Shown piece after piece: positions 36,661 to 46,946 of a stretch of 64,000 nucleotides of DNA. The notes below the pieces were generated by a model. It was not told the DNA's origin and did not search any database. It saw only the letters and a list, made by a program, of their open reading frames with translations. The first letter of the stretch is position 1, and every line of letters starts with the position of its first letter. Made by a program: the position numbers and the translations under genes. Source of the DNA: Shewanella avicenniae (lineage in GTDB: Bacteria > Pseudomonadota > Gammaproteobacteria > Enterobacterales > Shewanellaceae); assembly GCF_017354945.1 (NCBI RefSeq), contig NZ_CP071503.1, positions 2,976,001 through 3,040,000 on the forward strand, given 5' to 3'.

Positions 36661-36684
36661 GGTCAAACTGCTGTGACCCAGTTT
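36661..36684 (-). promoter_or_regulatory. Two overlapping inverted repeats in the flaG leader
   Basis: GGTCA/TGACC (36661-36665, 36674-36678) and AAACTG/CAGTTT (36665-36670, 36679-36684), both with 8-base spacers, share sequence and could form mutually exclusive hairpins or two operators, 27-50 bases before the flaG ATG. No sigma-28 or sigma-54 element was found nearby. Confidence 0.35.
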
Positions 36685-36717
36685 ACCTACGACAGACGCT
36701 TTTGCGTTAAAGCAATA

Positions 36718-36745
36718 AGGGGAGGAACACATTGTGCCCTCCCCT
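36718..36745 (-). terminator. Terminator-like hairpin after flaB
   Basis: AGGGGAGG (36718-36725) and CCTCCCCT (36738-36745) pair perfectly around 12 bases, 28 bases after the flagellin stop at 36774. The T run after it is poor, so termination may be partial and allow readthrough into flaG. Confidence 0.65.
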
Positions 36746-36773
36746 GACAACTCACTTAAGTTTTACTAATCGC

Positions 36774-38222
36774 TTACAGCAGTGACAGGGCAACCTGTGG
36801 CAACTGGTTCGCTTGCGCCAGCATCGCAGACGAGGTTTGCGACAGAATCTGCTGCTTAGTCATAGTGGCAGTTTCTTTGGCAAAGTCGACATCTTGTACA
36901 CGGCTACGTGCATCAGATACGTTGGTTGCAATGTTGCTCAAGTTATTGATGGTAAAGCTCATACGGTTTTGCACCGCACCGAGGTCAGCACGTTGACCGT
37001 CGATACTCGCAATCGCGCCATCGATGATAGCCAGTGCATTCTGAGAGCCAGCCGCAGTGCTCACATCGATGGTATTAACACCTGCAAACACACCTGATGT
37101 TTCTGTAGAAAGTTCTGCTGTAATACCACCACTGATAGAGAAGCTTTCTGGAGATGTCAACGATATTGCACCAACTGCTACAACTTCTGTTGCTGTAGTA
37201 GTCAAGCTAGTAGTAGCACTTTTTGTACCATCTGCTGCAACATTTTTAAGAGCGATTGCCCCTGCAGTATTGGTACCGGTGACAGCAAACCCTATATCTG
37301 CACCGTTATCACTAGTGATAGTCAGTACACCATCTTCCAATTTAGCGCTAACACCGGTTTCACCTGATACATTGTTAATAGCCTTTGCTAAATCTTCGTT
37401 ATTGGCGATACCAGTAAGATCTAGAGAAGAAGTGCTGCTGCCGTCATCAACTTTCATTGTCAGAGCGCCACCAACATAAGCAGCAGTCAAATCCGCTTCT
37501 ACCGAAGTCCGAGCAGTCGCTGTTACTCCTGAACCAGACTTATTGATTTTTGCAGCAACCTCGGTTGCAGTGTCATGTAGTGCAGTCACTACTGTTGTAG
37601 TGTTGGTACCTTTAGTGATAGTTGTACTACCACCAACTGATGTATTGGCACCAGCAGCACCTGTGACCAATGGCCCACCAAATTTTGTACCTGGAGCATC
37701 AGATTTGTAGGTACCAATATCTGCAGCACCCACAGCTTTGAGAGACACGTTAATGGTCTCGTTGGCATTTGACCCCACTTGGAAGGCCTGAGTACCATAC
37801 GAGCCATCAAGCAGTTTTTGACCACCGAATGCTGTGGTATCAGAAATACGAGTCAACTCGCTTTGCAGGGCGGTGATTTCTTTTTGCATCGCAGCACGGT
37901 CTTCTGATGAGTTAGAACCGTTAGCAGATTGCAATGACAAGTCACGCATACGTTGCAGAATATCAGTTGATTGCTGCATCGCGCCTTCAGCGGTTTGTGC
38001 AATTGAGATACCGTCGTTGGCGTTACGTTGCGCTACGTCCAAACCGTTAATCTGGCTGGTCAAACGGTTAGAGATTTGCAGACCAGCGGCATCATCTTTG
38101 GCACTGTTAATACGCAGGCCTGATGACAAACGATTCATAGAAGTTTGCAACGCGCTGTTAGCGTTGTTCAAGTTCTTTTGTGAGCTCAGCGAGGTCACGT
38201 TGGTATTAACGGTAATGGCCAT
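36774..38222 (-). CDS. flaB: Flagellin, second gene (FlaB-like)
   Basis: 482 residues. The N-terminal 140 residues ([19 protein letters not shown] to [20 protein letters not shown]) and C-terminal 90 ([19 protein letters not shown] to [11 protein letters not shown]) are the conserved filament core. The middle, about 170-390, is a Thr/Ser/Val-rich insert with flagellin hook-IN-like motifs ([40 protein letters not shown]). It is much longer than the roughly 270-residue flagellins I know from other Shewanella. It has a sigma-28 promoter at 38301. The gene label follows order in Shewanella and the late promoter. Confidence 0.93.
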   Translation of the reverse strand: MAITVNTNVTSLSSQKNLNNANSALQTSMNRLSSGLRINSAKDDAAGLQISNRLTSQINGLDVAQRNANDGISIAQTAEGAMQQSTDILQRMRDLSLQSANGSNSSEDRAAMQKEITALQSELTRISDTTAFGGQKLLDGSYGTQAFQVGSNANETINVSLKAVGAADIGTYKSDAPGTKFGGPLVTGAAGANTSVGGSTTITKGTNTTTVVTALHDTATEVAAKINKSGSGVTATARTSVEADLTAAYVGGALTMKVDDGSSTSSLDLTGIANNEDLAKAINNVSGETGVSAKLEDGVLTITSDNGADIGFAVTGTNTAGAIALKNVAADGTKSATTSLTTTATEVVAVGAISLTSPESFSISGGITAELSTETSGVFAGVNTIDVSTAAGSQNALAIIDGAIASIDGQRADLGAVQNRMSFTINNLSNIATNVSDARSRVQDVDFAKETATMTKQQILSQTSSAMLAQANQLPQVALSLL

Positions 38223-38288
38223 GATGTTGGTTCCTCATTTTACCTGGTTGACAGCTGCCTGAGCGATTCAGCCAGGCGGGCTTAACTT

Positions 38289-38305
38289 GTTACAGTTACT
38301 GTAAC
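38289..38305. promoter_or_regulatory. Palindrome over the flaB sigma-28 -10 box
   Basis: GTTACAG-TTA-CTGTAAC is a perfect 7-bp inverted repeat. Its right half overlaps the -10 box at 38301-38308 and the rest covers the expected start site, so it would not be in the transcript. It looks like an operator; no protein can be named. Confidence 0.4.
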
Positions 38306-38327
38306 GGCACCCAAGGAACAAACTTTA
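38301..38327 (-). promoter_or_regulatory. Sigma-28 promoter of flaB
   Basis: The minus strand has TAAAGTTT, 11 bases, then GCCGTTAC (consensus TAAAGTTT-N11-GCCGATAA). It lies about 80 bases before the flaB ATG. Confidence 0.85.
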
Positions 38328-38381
38328 GCCGCTTTTTTTAAAATTTTTACGTTTGAAAAATTTAAATAAAATCATGCAGAT

Positions 38382-38408
38382 AAAAACGCCAGCTATCGCT
38401 GGCATTTT
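38382..38408 (-). terminator. Terminator after flaA
   Basis: GCCAGC (38388-38393) and GCTGGC (38398-38403) pair around TATC with flanking A/T pairs, and the minus strand continues with a T run. It ends the flaA transcript before the flaB promoter. Confidence 0.85.
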
Positions 38409-38444
38409 TAACATCAACCCAAAAAACAATATTAACTATTGTTA

Positions 38445-39890
38445 TTAACCACCAAGTAACGACAACGCCACTTGCGGAATCTGGTTAGCTTGCGCCAACA
38501 TCGCAGATGAGGTTTGCGACAGAATCTGCTGTTTGGTCATGGTGGCCGTCTCTTTGGCAAAGTCGACATCTTGAATACGGCTACGGGCATCAGCCACGTT
38601 AGTCGAGATGTTATTTAAGTTATTGATGGTAAAACTCATACGGTTTTGAATCGCACCTAAATCAGAGCGAGAGCCATCAATCATCGAAATAGCGCCATCA
38701 ATAATGGCGATTGCGTTTTGAGAACCCGCTGCAGTGCTGATATCAATAGTATTTGCACCAGCAAACACACCTGTTGTTTCACTGGTCAGTTCTGAAGCGT
38801 TTGAAGATAGAGTGAAACTTTGTGCTGAAGTAAATGCGACAGTGCCAACCGCTGTTTGTGATGAAGCACCACTAACTGTTGCGGTAGTGGCGTTAGCTAG
38901 ACCGTCAGCACCAATGTTAGTCAAGACTAAAGAGGCACCTGCGTTAGCACCTGTAGAAGTAAAGTTAATATCTGCACCACTCGCACTGACAATTGACAAT
39001 ACACCATTATCAAGAGTGGCAGTGACACCGGTTTCACCCGATGCATTGTTAATCGCCTTAGCCAGATCTTCTTCGGTTGAATAGCCAGTCAAAGAAACTT
39101 GCGCAGAAACGCTGCCATCATCAACATTCATGGTTAAGCCATTGGCAAAACTCCCTGTTAGAGCCGCCTGAACCTCAGTCCTCGCCGTCGCTGTTACAGC
39201 CGAGCCCGACCTATTGATCTTGTCTGCCAATTCTGCGGCAGTATCGTTGTCGGCGGTTGTTACATTGGTAGTTTTAGTACCTGCAGTGATACCCAAGCTG
39301 ATCGACGTATGCCCGTTGCTGCCTGCGGCAGTGGTCACAAAGGACCCATATCGAGTCCCTGTATCATCACTTTTATAAGCGCCAATATCAGAAGCAGCTA
39401 CAGATATTAACGAAACAGAGATAGTTTCGTTTGCATTAGAACCGACCTGAAACGCTTGCGTACCGTAGCTTCCGTCAATCAGCTTTTGTCCACCAAAAGA
39501 AGTGGTATCGGAAATCCGCGTTAACTCTTGTTGTAATGCTGATAGTTCCTTTTGCATCGCATCACGGTCAGCCTGTGAGTTGGAACCGTTAGCAGATTGC
39601 AAAGACAAATCACGCATACGTTGCAAAATATTGGTTGATTCCTGCATTGCACCTTCGGCGGTTTGCGCAATCGAAATACCGTCGTTAGCGTTACGTTGCG
39701 CCACATCCAAACCATTAATCTGACTGGTCAAACGGTTAGAGATTTGCAGACCTGCGGCGTCATCTTTGGCGCTATTGATACGCAATCCAGATGACAGACG
39801 CTCCATTGAGGTTTGCAGCGCACTATTGGCGCCGTTTAGGTTTTTTTGTGACTTCAGTGAGGTCACATTGGTATTAACAGTAATAGCCAT
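38445..39890 (-). CDS. flaA: Flagellin, first gene (FlaA-like)
   Basis: 481 residues with the same design as the neighbouring flagellin: near-identical core ends and an insert of about 220 residues (170-390) with motifs [20 protein letters not shown] and [20 protein letters not shown]. The insert clearly differs from FlaB in surface-type segments. In related Shewanella two flagellins occupy different filament zones, with the flgL-side gene the earlier one. I saw neither a clear sigma-28 nor sigma-54 site in 39891-40053. The C-terminus ends LSLLGG, two residues beyond FlaB. Confidence 0.93.
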   Translation of the reverse strand: MAITVNTNVTSLKSQKNLNGANSALQTSMERLSSGLRINSAKDDAAGLQISNRLTSQINGLDVAQRNANDGISIAQTAEGAMQESTNILQRMRDLSLQSANGSNSQADRDAMQKELSALQQELTRISDTTSFGGQKLIDGSYGTQAFQVGSNANETISVSLISVAASDIGAYKSDDTGTRYGSFVTTAAGSNGHTSISLGITAGTKTTNVTTADNDTAAELADKINRSGSAVTATARTEVQAALTGSFANGLTMNVDDGSVSAQVSLTGYSTEEDLAKAINNASGETGVTATLDNGVLSIVSASGADINFTSTGANAGASLVLTNIGADGLANATTATVSGASSQTAVGTVAFTSAQSFTLSSNASELTSETTGVFAGANTIDISTAAGSQNAIAIIDGAISMIDGSRSDLGAIQNRMSFTINNLNNISTNVADARSRIQDVDFAKETATMTKQQILSQTSSAMLAQANQIPQVALSLLGG

Positions 39891-40053
39891 GTTAAATTCC
39901 TCTTCTCAGTTTTTACGCCAAGACTTGGAGCTTGGCTAAACATGTTAATAAACGATTGATTTACTCAATAATTGGGTTAAATCAGTTGCCTCGCTGTCGA
40001 AACCTCATGCTTGAGTGCATGACTTCAACAGCCTTATTTCACGCTTCAGCCTG

Positions 40054-41265
40054 CTAGATATAGTCAAACAGGTTGAATGAACTCAGTCTGCCGAACAGCT
40101 GCGATGAGGCGTTGAGCGCCACCTGCTGTTTTTCAAACTCAGAAATGGCTTCAGCGAAGTCCAAATCTTCTAGTGTGGATAACGCAGAACTGTTGGCGAG
40201 CTTTAAGTTCTGATGGTTATCGGTAATGCGGTCTAAACTATTGAGCGCATTACCTGCCACACTGCGCGCATCGCGCATTTGTTCGACACTGCTATCGAAG
40301 TTATTCAACAATTGTGCCAACTCGGATTGCCCTGCCGGTGTTTGCAGATCATTGCCGCTGGTAAACAGGTTAATTGCCTGCTGAATGGTGTCAAAAATAT
40401 TGGTGTTGGCTTGTTCGGTGATTGTCAGGCTATCGCCATTTGCGGGTTCACCATCAAATGACATACTTATCCCATTGAATATAATAGAATTTGTAGGATC
40501 AAATGCTGCAGGTGCGGCTAATGGTGCGCCACCTTGAGAGACTTGATAATTTAACCCACCAGCACCGTCATCAGTGAAGCTAATGGTGTAATCCCCGACT
40601 GGCGCGGCGGCATATGCAGCGCTATCGCTAATTTCAGCCGCGCTAACCACAAAATCACCAGTTTGGTTTGCCGAATAATTGACGCTAAAGTCGCCCATGG
40701 CATTAGGTGCCGCCATAAATGCGGTGTCACCCGGCAAATTAGTGGCAATGGCTACGCCGGCGGCAACCAAGGCTTGCCGAGTATCATCATTGCCGGAATA
40801 GACTATGTTGCCGCTGTTATCGAAAGCAAACGGTTGTTGTTCGGTTAAGGTGCCAGAAAACAGATAATGACCATCACCATCGCGATAGTTGGCCAATGCC
40901 AACAGGGCATCGAGGCCATGTTGCATCTCATCGGCAAGACTTTGCCGCTCACTTTCACTGTAACTGCCGTTTAATGCAGCTAACATGTTGTCGCGAATCG
41001 ACATCGTCAGAGTGTCGGCATCACCCAATTGGCTTTCAGCTAACGCGAGATGATTAGTGGCATAGTCAATGTTCTTCAAATACTGGTCGATCAGGGTGTT
41101 TTGCTGACTCAGGTTATCGATACCGATTGACGCAACAGGATCATCACCGGCGGTATTAACCCGCTTGCCGCTGGAGATTTGATCCATCAATGCATTTGAG
41201 CTGCTTTGATGCTTATTAATGCTGCTGATGCTTTGATTGTAGAGTTGTGCTGTGGAGATCCTCAT
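40054..41265 (-). CDS. flgL: Hook-filament junction protein FlgL
   Basis: 403 residues. MRISTAQLYNQSISSINKHQ at the start, SGKRVNTAGDDPVASIGIDN and the flagellin-like C-terminus (FAEAISEFEKQQVALNASSQ) identify FlgL (HAP3), which joins FlgK to the filament. It follows flgK by 12 bases at the end of the flgF-to-flgL operon. Confidence 0.95.
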   Translation of the reverse strand: MRISTAQLYNQSISSINKHQSSSNALMDQISSGKRVNTAGDDPVASIGIDNLSQQNTLIDQYLKNIDYATNHLALAESQLGDADTLTMSIRDNMLAALNGSYSESERQSLADEMQHGLDALLALANYRDGDGHYLFSGTLTEQQPFAFDNSGNIVYSGNDDTRQALVAAGVAIATNLPGDTAFMAAPNAMGDFSVNYSANQTGDFVVSAAEISDSAAYAAAPVGDYTISFTDDGAGGLNYQVSQGGAPLAAPAAFDPTNSIIFNGISMSFDGEPANGDSLTITEQANTNIFDTIQQAINLFTSGNDLQTPAGQSELAQLLNNFDSSVEQMRDARSVAGNALNSLDRITDNHQNLKLANSSALSTLEDLDFAEAISEFEKQQVALNASSQLFGRLSSFNLFDYI

Positions 41266-41277
41266 GAGTTATGCCTC

Positions 41278-43203
41278 CTAACGCACAGCGTTAAATAACG
41301 TGTCAAAAATAGTGTTGGCGGTGGTCATCACCCGCGCCGACGCCTGATAAGCCTGCTGGAAGCGCAATAGATTGGCGGCTTCTTCATCCAAGTTGACCCC
41401 AGATTCGGTTTGTACTCGGTTGTAGGCTTGGTCATAGATGCTTTGCGCAGAACTCACCCGCACTTCGGCTGCTTTGGTATCGCTGCCAACACTGAGTTTG
41501 GTCTGCTCATAGACATCTGTCAGCGTGGCTTTGCCGCCATTCATAATTTGGCTGTCGCTGAGTTTTGCCATGGCAATGGCATTGGCGTTATCACCCGAAG
41601 CACCACTGAAATCAAACGTATAGGTGGCAGATTCACCTGTCGCGGGCAAACTATCGATTTGAAATACAAAACCATTGCTGTTGATTTGCATTGGTGTCCC
41701 CGCAGCAACGCCTGAACCAATAATTGAGCCAGTATCATTGCTGAAGCTATAGTTACCTGCAGAATCGATGGTGTAGCTCAATTCGCTGCCGTTTGAAGGC
41801 AGCGCTGCATTGCTGCGGTCAATACTGATCAACCGAATTTGGGCATCAGCAGAATTGGCGGCATCAGCACTATAAGCACCCGCGGCAGCGATGCCAGCGG
41901 GATCAGTCATTTCGACCTTAATCTGTTGTGCGGCGTTACCCGTTGGACGGATCTCAAAACGGTCACCGCTTACCATTGAACCAACCAGAATATTGATCAC
42001 AAAGCCATTGCCGCCTTCAAGCGCACTGCCATTCAGCGTCAAGGTTGAAACTTCTGCGGTTTGCAGGTTGGTTAACTGATAGTCAGTGCCATCGAATTTC
42101 AATTCATAGCTATTACCGGTTAACTCGCTGACATCAGTGAGTGATACCCCGAGACTAGCCGGTGTTGGATTGGTGGCATCATTGCTTTTGAACGCGGCTA
42201 CCCGCGAAGAGGCAAAGGTAGCATCATTGATATCGGTAAAGATGTTTTGCCCGACATTACCGTTTAAATCTAACCCCTGTGCTTGCTGAGTATTAAATGC
42301 ATCAGCAACACCGAGCGCCAACAAACCTAACTGCTGATTGGCGGGCTGCAGAATATTTTCACGGTAATCAAACAAGGCGCCGAGCTGACCACCAATTTTG
42401 CTCGCATCCACTTTTAGGGTGGTGTTGCCCAAGGTGTAAGTTAAATCTGGCTCGGTTGGATATGATACACCTGGCTGAGTACCGAGCGTCATCGCCACTT
42501 GGCCGGAAACCAACATGAAGCTGCTGCCAAACATCACGCTGCGGCCGCCACCTTCAATCGGCACAACATTGACCTCGGCATACTTGCTGAGCTCTTGAAT
42601 TAACGTGTCTTGTTTATCCAGTAATTGTGGATCTGTGCCCTGATTCTTTTGTAATTCAAGATTGATTTGGGCGATTTCTTTACTGATCTCATTAATACGA
42701 GTGGCAATAGAGCTAATTTCGTCATTGGTTTGACTCATTTCACTGCTCAAATAGCCATCAATCTGATTAAAGCTAACAGCCAATTGATTTGCGCTCGTCA
42801 GCAGGTTTTGCCGAATTCCGCTGTCACTCGGTTGATCCGCAAGACTATTTAAGCTGGCATAGAAATCGTTCAGCGATGAGGGAACGGCAATACCCACTTT
42901 GGAAAACAGCTCGTCTAATTGGCTGAGTTTGGTATGCGTGGTTTCAGCGCCGCTCAATGCCGTTTGAGAACTGCGCATTTCTCTGGCAGCAAAATCGTTA
43001 TAAATGCGTTTTACTTCATTAACATAACTACCGGTACCAAAATAGTTACCGCCGAGTAGATAAGAATTATCAGTGACTTGGGTGGCGACTTGGCGATTGT
43101 ATCCCTCAGTATTGACGTTACTGATGTTGTTACTGGTGACCCCAAGTTGCGCTTGTGCTGAATAAACGCCAGTACGAGCAATATTCAATAAATCAATTGC
43201 CAT
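41278..43203 (-). CDS. flgK: Hook-filament junction protein FlgK
   Basis: 641 residues with ARTGVYSAQAQLGVTSNNIS and NVNTEGYNRQVATQ at the N-terminus and NLLRFQQAYQASARVMTTAN at the C-terminus, the conserved ends of FlgK (HAP1). The middle is variable and Asn/Ser/Thr-rich. The start overlaps flgJ by 11 bases. Confidence 0.96.
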   Translation of the reverse strand: MAIDLLNIARTGVYSAQAQLGVTSNNISNVNTEGYNRQVATQVTDNSYLLGGNYFGTGSYVNEVKRIYNDFAAREMRSSQTALSGAETTHTKLSQLDELFSKVGIAVPSSLNDFYASLNSLADQPSDSGIRQNLLTSANQLAVSFNQIDGYLSSEMSQTNDEISSIATRINEISKEIAQINLELQKNQGTDPQLLDKQDTLIQELSKYAEVNVVPIEGGGRSVMFGSSFMLVSGQVAMTLGTQPGVSYPTEPDLTYTLGNTTLKVDASKIGGQLGALFDYRENILQPANQQLGLLALGVADAFNTQQAQGLDLNGNVGQNIFTDINDATFASSRVAAFKSNDATNPTPASLGVSLTDVSELTGNSYELKFDGTDYQLTNLQTAEVSTLTLNGSALEGGNGFVINILVGSMVSGDRFEIRPTGNAAQQIKVEMTDPAGIAAAGAYSADAANSADAQIRLISIDRSNAALPSNGSELSYTIDSAGNYSFSNDTGSIIGSGVAAGTPMQINSNGFVFQIDSLPATGESATYTFDFSGASGDNANAIAMAKLSDSQIMNGGKATLTDVYEQTKLSVGSDTKAAEVRVSSAQSIYDQAYNRVQTESGVNLDEEAANLLRFQQAYQASARVMTTANTIFDTLFNAVR

Positions 43204-44338
43204 AGCTTATTGCTCCTGTCGTTGACGCACCCACTGACTGCGCTTCACTGCCCAACCATTGGCCGACATCTTGTTTAATACTTTGCAGCACGCGCATAAC
43301 TTTTTGTGCATATTGCGGATCGGTTGCGTAGCCGGCATCGGCTAAGCCTTTGATGAACGCAGCCGGATTTGCGGCACTGTCACGCGCCGTTTGATAACGT
43401 TCGTTGCCGTTAATCAGTTGCACATAGTCATCAAAGCTGGCTTTGATTGAGTCATACACACGGAAATCTTCTTTCTTGGTCACGGCGTGGCCTTGTTCAT
43501 ATTCCAGCGTATCCACAACTGTGGTGTTACCCGCCCAACGGTTACCCGCTTTGATGTTGAATAAGTTATTACTCGACTGACCATTACCCGCTTTGGTCAT
43601 CTTTTGTCCCCAACCGGTTTCCAATGCTGATTGGGCTAACAGCACTTCAGGTGTGGTGCCCAGTTTTTCTGCAGCATCTTTGGCATAGGGGTACAAGGTT
43701 TTAACAAACTGCGCAGGGCTCGCTAAATCTTCCACTGCCGCTTGTGTCGGCAATTTTTGGCCACGTAATACCGCCGCTAACTGCGCTTGCTGCGGCAAAG
43801 CGGTTGGCTGTTTTTGTTCAATTGCCGCAATATCCTTGGCTGATAATTGCTGTAATGCCATTAGCTCAGGGTTAATTGCTGATGAAGTAGCTGCGGTATT
43901 CGCTACAGCATTTTCCGACGAATTAAGGTTAGTATCATTGGCTGCAGCAGTTGCCTGTGGTGACGTGTTGAAATCTTTCGCCAACGCTCCGTGCTGGCCA
44001 TGTAAGGCTGACGCTGGCGTCATGTTGCTACCTTCAGGCGATAACTGCTGTACCATCAAATCAGCCAAGCCCAACATGCCTTTGCTGGAGAGATTCACTG
44101 ACATCTGCTGATCGTGCATGCCTTCATAAAACTTGGTGTACTGGCTGTTCAGCGGGCTGTCAGACTCAAATGCGGCATTGGCTTCACGCATGCTTTTCAT
44201 CAACATTTGCACGAAGATACCCTCAAACTGCTGCGCCACTTCTTTGAGCGCAGCTTTTTGATCTGTCAGGGCTTTTGAACGCAGGTTATCAAGACCTGCT
44301 AAGTCCATAAATTGAGTGGTATCTGCCAGCCGATTCAT
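43193..44338 (-). CDS. flgJ: Rod cap and peptidoglycan hydrolase FlgJ
   Basis: 381 residues in two domains. Residues about 30-100 form the rod-cap domain (VAQQFEGIFVQMLMKSMREA). Residues about 210-365 are a glucosaminidase-type domain with the catalytic Glu in LLAQSALETGWGQ (E240) and NLFNIKAGNRWAG. It clears peptidoglycan for the rod. An Asn/Ala-rich linker joins them. It lies 18 bases after flgI. Confidence 0.96.
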   Translation of the reverse strand: MNRLADTTQFMDLAGLDNLRSKALTDQKAALKEVAQQFEGIFVQMLMKSMREANAAFESDSPLNSQYTKFYEGMHDQQMSVNLSSKGMLGLADLMVQQLSPEGSNMTPASALHGQHGALAKDFNTSPQATAAANDTNLNSSENAVANTAATSSAINPELMALQQLSAKDIAAIEQKQPTALPQQAQLAAVLRGQKLPTQAAVEDLASPAQFVKTLYPYAKDAAEKLGTTPEVLLAQSALETGWGQKMTKAGNGQSSNNLFNIKAGNRWAGNTTVVDTLEYEQGHAVTKKEDFRVYDSIKASFDDYVQLINGNERYQTARDSAANPAAFIKGLADAGYATDPQYAQKVMRVLQSIKQDVGQWLGSEAQSVGASTTGAISYGN

Positions 44339-44356
44339 TCGCTAAACCGCCAAAAA

Positions 44357-45445
44357 TCAAATCACGATAAGCTCACCATGCAAAGCTCCGGCCACTTTTA
44401 ATGCTTCTAAAATTGCCAGAACATCTGATGGTGCTGCACCGACCATGTTTACTGCTCTTACTAACTCATCGAGCGTTGTGCCAGGGTCAAACATAAACAT
44501 GCGGCGATTGGCTTGTTCAACATTGAGCGTACTGTTGGGCACCACAACGGTGTTGCCGTTCGCAAGAGCATTGGGTTGACTCGCTTGTGGCGATTCCGAG
44601 ATGGTGACGGTCAAACCACCGTGGGTAATCGCCGCAGGCAACAGGCGTACATCTTTGCCGACGACAATGGTACCTGTGCGCGAGTTCACGATAACTTTGG
44701 CGCTTTCCTCGGCAGGAGTGACTTCAATATTTTCCAGCATGGAAAGATAGGTTACCCGCTGTGAGGCATCACGCGGGGCACTGACTTGAATGGAGGTCGC
44801 ATCCAGCGCGCGCGCCATACCTGGGCCGAGTAAATTATTGATGGCATCCGCGGTACGTTTTGCGGTGGTAAAATCGGAACTGTGCAGGTTAAATGTCAAA
44901 TAATCGCCAGTGGCAAACGCACTGGGCACTTCACGTTCAACAATGGCGCCATTAGGAATGCGACCAACGGTCGGGGTATTTTGGATCACTTTCGAGCCGT
45001 CTAAGCCGTCAGCACTGAAACCGCTGACCACTAAACTGCCTTGGGCGATAGCGTAGACATTGCCATCCACCCCTTTCAAAAAGGTTTGCAACAAACTACC
45101 ACCACGCAAACTTTTAGCTTCGCCAAGACTAGAGACGGTCACGTCAATGGTCTGCCCAGGCTTGATAAAGGCTGGCATATCCGCATTAACCGCCACCACC
45201 GCGGAGTTTTTGATTTTGGGTCGAACCCCCGCCGGCAAATTGATGCCGAAGTTTTTCAGCATAGTCATAAAGGTTTGTTCGGTATAACGGGTCTTTTCCC
45301 CGGTGCCCGGCAAACCAACCACTAAGCCATAGCCAATCAACTGGTTATTACGCACGCCTTGAATATCGGCAATGTCTTTTATCCGCTCGGCATGGGCGAA
45401 AGGAATGACGCACAAGGAGAGCAACAACAGTTTAAGTAACTTCAT
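44357..45445 (-). CDS. flgI: Flagellar P-ring protein FlgI
   Basis: 362 residues from the ATG at 45443-45445 (AGGAG seven bases upstream). A Sec signal peptide ([19 protein letters not shown]) is followed by [40 protein letters not shown] and [11 protein letters not shown]-like [20 protein letters not shown]. It builds the periplasmic P ring. It follows flgH by 11 bases. Confidence 0.96.
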   Translation of the reverse strand: MKLLKLLLLSLCVIPFAHAERIKDIADIQGVRNNQLIGYGLVVGLPGTGEKTRYTEQTFMTMLKNFGINLPAGVRPKIKNSAVVAVNADMPAFIKPGQTIDVTVSSLGEAKSLRGGSLLQTFLKGVDGNVYAIAQGSLVVSGFSADGLDGSKVIQNTPTVGRIPNGAIVEREVPSAFATGDYLTFNLHSSDFTTAKRTADAINNLLGPGMARALDATSIQVSAPRDASQRVTYLSMLENIEVTPAEESAKVIVNSRTGTIVVGKDVRLLPAAITHGGLTVTISESPQASQPNALANGNTVVVPNSTLNVEQANRRMFMFDPGTTLDELVRAVNMVGAAPSDVLAILEALKVAGALHGELIVI

Positions 45446-45456
45446 ATCATCGCTCC

Positions 45457-46134
45457 TTAGAATGGCCACCAATCAGACATAAAGAACTTGCTCAGCCAGC
45501 CCACTTTTTGTGAGTCAGCAAAGGTACCGGTTCCGCTGTATTGGATGCGCGCGTTAGCAACACGAGGTGACTGCACTGTGTTGTCGGTGTCGATATCTTG
45601 CGGACGAATAATGCCGGTGACCCGAATAAATTCATCGCCGTTGTTGATGGTGATCCATTTCTCGCCACGCACCACCAAGTTGCCATTACTCAGCACTTGC
45701 ATGACGTTGGCTGAAATCTGGCCGAAGATACTGTTGCTTTGATCGGAACCCGCCGCGCGTGAGGTATCCATCGAATCGGAATAGCCCACGTCCAAAGTGT
45801 TACCGTTGATAGTGACCGGTGCGCCAGCCGCTGTCAGCGGATTGACATTAAGGTTTGAGCCTTTGGCAATTTGGTTGTTGGCACTCTTAGATGCGGTGGT
45901 GGTTTCTCGCAGCATAATGGTAACGATATCGCCAACACGATGGGCTTTAAGGTCAGAAAACAGGGAGTTAGCCTTTCCTTCACTGTAAATAGACCCCGTA
46001 GGCGGCTGATTGATACTGGTATCATCGGGATAGACAGGCGCGTAGAAAGGATCATCAGGGATCGGCTTGCCACCGCTAGTCGAGGCGCAACCAGCCAGTA
46101 GCGCCAATGTGCTCAGAACAAATAGCGTTCTCAT
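45457..46134 (-). CDS. flgH: Flagellar L-ring lipoprotein FlgH
   Basis: 225 residues. Lipobox LLAGC (C16) after a signal peptide, then [40 protein letters not shown]-type segment ([20 protein letters not shown]) and GRIRPQDI-like [20 protein letters not shown]. It forms the outer-membrane L ring. It follows flgG by 12 bases. Confidence 0.96.
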   Translation of the reverse strand: MRTLFVLSTLALLAGCASTSGGKPIPDDPFYAPVYPDDTSINQPPTGSIYSEGKANSLFSDLKAHRVGDIVTIMLRETTTASKSANNQIAKGSNLNVNPLTAAGAPVTINGNTLDVGYSDSMDTSRAAGSDQSNSIFGQISANVMQVLSNGNLVVRGEKWITINNGDEFIRVTGIIRPQDIDTDNTVQSPRVANARIQYSGTGTFADSQKVGWLSKFFMSDWWPF

Positions 46135-46146
46135 CTCATCACCTCA

Positions 46147-46935
46147 TTAGAGATTCTGATTCACGTAAGCCAGCATCTGATCCACAGCTGAGATCACTTT
46201 CGAGTTCATCTCATACACCCGCTGACTTTCAATCAGATTCACCAGTTCCTCGGTGACGTTTACGTTGGAGGTTTCCAGTGCGCCTTGGCGAATAGTGCCC
46301 ATACCATCCACTGAGGCGGTACCTTGCACGGGGGCGCCACTAGCGCCAGTTTCCAAATACAGGTTTTGACCAATAGGATTCAAACCTGCTGGGTTAATAA
46401 AATCTGACACGGTGAGCTGACCAACGACTTCGCTTTGGGCATTGCCTGGGGTTTGTACCGACACTTCACCTTCAGCAGACACCGTAATGCTAATCGCGTT
46501 ATCCGGGATCGTAATCGCTGGTTGCAGCACAAAGCCTTCTCCTGACGTTACGATCTGCCCGGTATCATCCATGGTGAATTGGCCGTTACGGGTATAAGCG
46601 GTGGTGCCATCTGGCATTTGGATTTCAAAAAACCCAGAGCCTTCAATCATCAAATCCAGCGAATTATCGGTGGTCAGCATGTTGCCTTGAGAGAAGTTTT
46701 TCTGGGTGGAGACTACCTTGGTACCCGCCCCCAACTCTAAACCGTTGGGCAATCGGGTGTTAGCCGCACTCACGCCACCGGCTTGGTTAACAGTTTGATA
46801 AAGCAAGTCTTCAAATACTGCGCGGCCTTTTTTAAAACCAACAGTACTCGCGTTCGCCACGTTGTTAGAAATGACGGCAATATCGGTTTGCTGGGCATCA
46901 AGGCCAGTTTTACTGATCCATAAAGCGGGTTGCAT
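46147..46935 (-). CDS. flgG: Distal rod protein FlgG
   Basis: 262 residues, the common FlgG length. ALWISKTGLDAQQTDIAVIS, NNVANASTVGFKKGRAVFED and the C-terminal NVTEELVNLIESQRVYEMNS are diagnostic. It forms the distal rod. It lies 11 bases after flgF. Confidence 0.97.
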   Translation of the reverse strand: MQPALWISKTGLDAQQTDIAVISNNVANASTVGFKKGRAVFEDLLYQTVNQAGGVSAANTRLPNGLELGAGTKVVSTQKNFSQGNMLTTDNSLDLMIEGSGFFEIQMPDGTTAYTRNGQFTMDDTGQIVTSGEGFVLQPAITIPDNAISITVSAEGEVSVQTPGNAQSEVVGQLTVSDFINPAGLNPIGQNLYLETGASGAPVQGTASVDGMGTIRQGALETSNVNVTEELVNLIESQRVYEMNSKVISAVDQMLAYVNQNL

Positions 46936-46946
46936 ATCGGTTACTC

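Noticed and set aside
39975-39990. Sigma-54-like AGGCAACTGATTTAAC before flaA
   Set aside because: The essential GC at -12 is AA, so it was not annotated as a promoter.
40005-40022. Small hairpin TCATGC-TTGAGT-GCATGA between flgL and flaA
   Set aside because: Stem is only 6 bp and there is no T run, so a terminator call is not supported.
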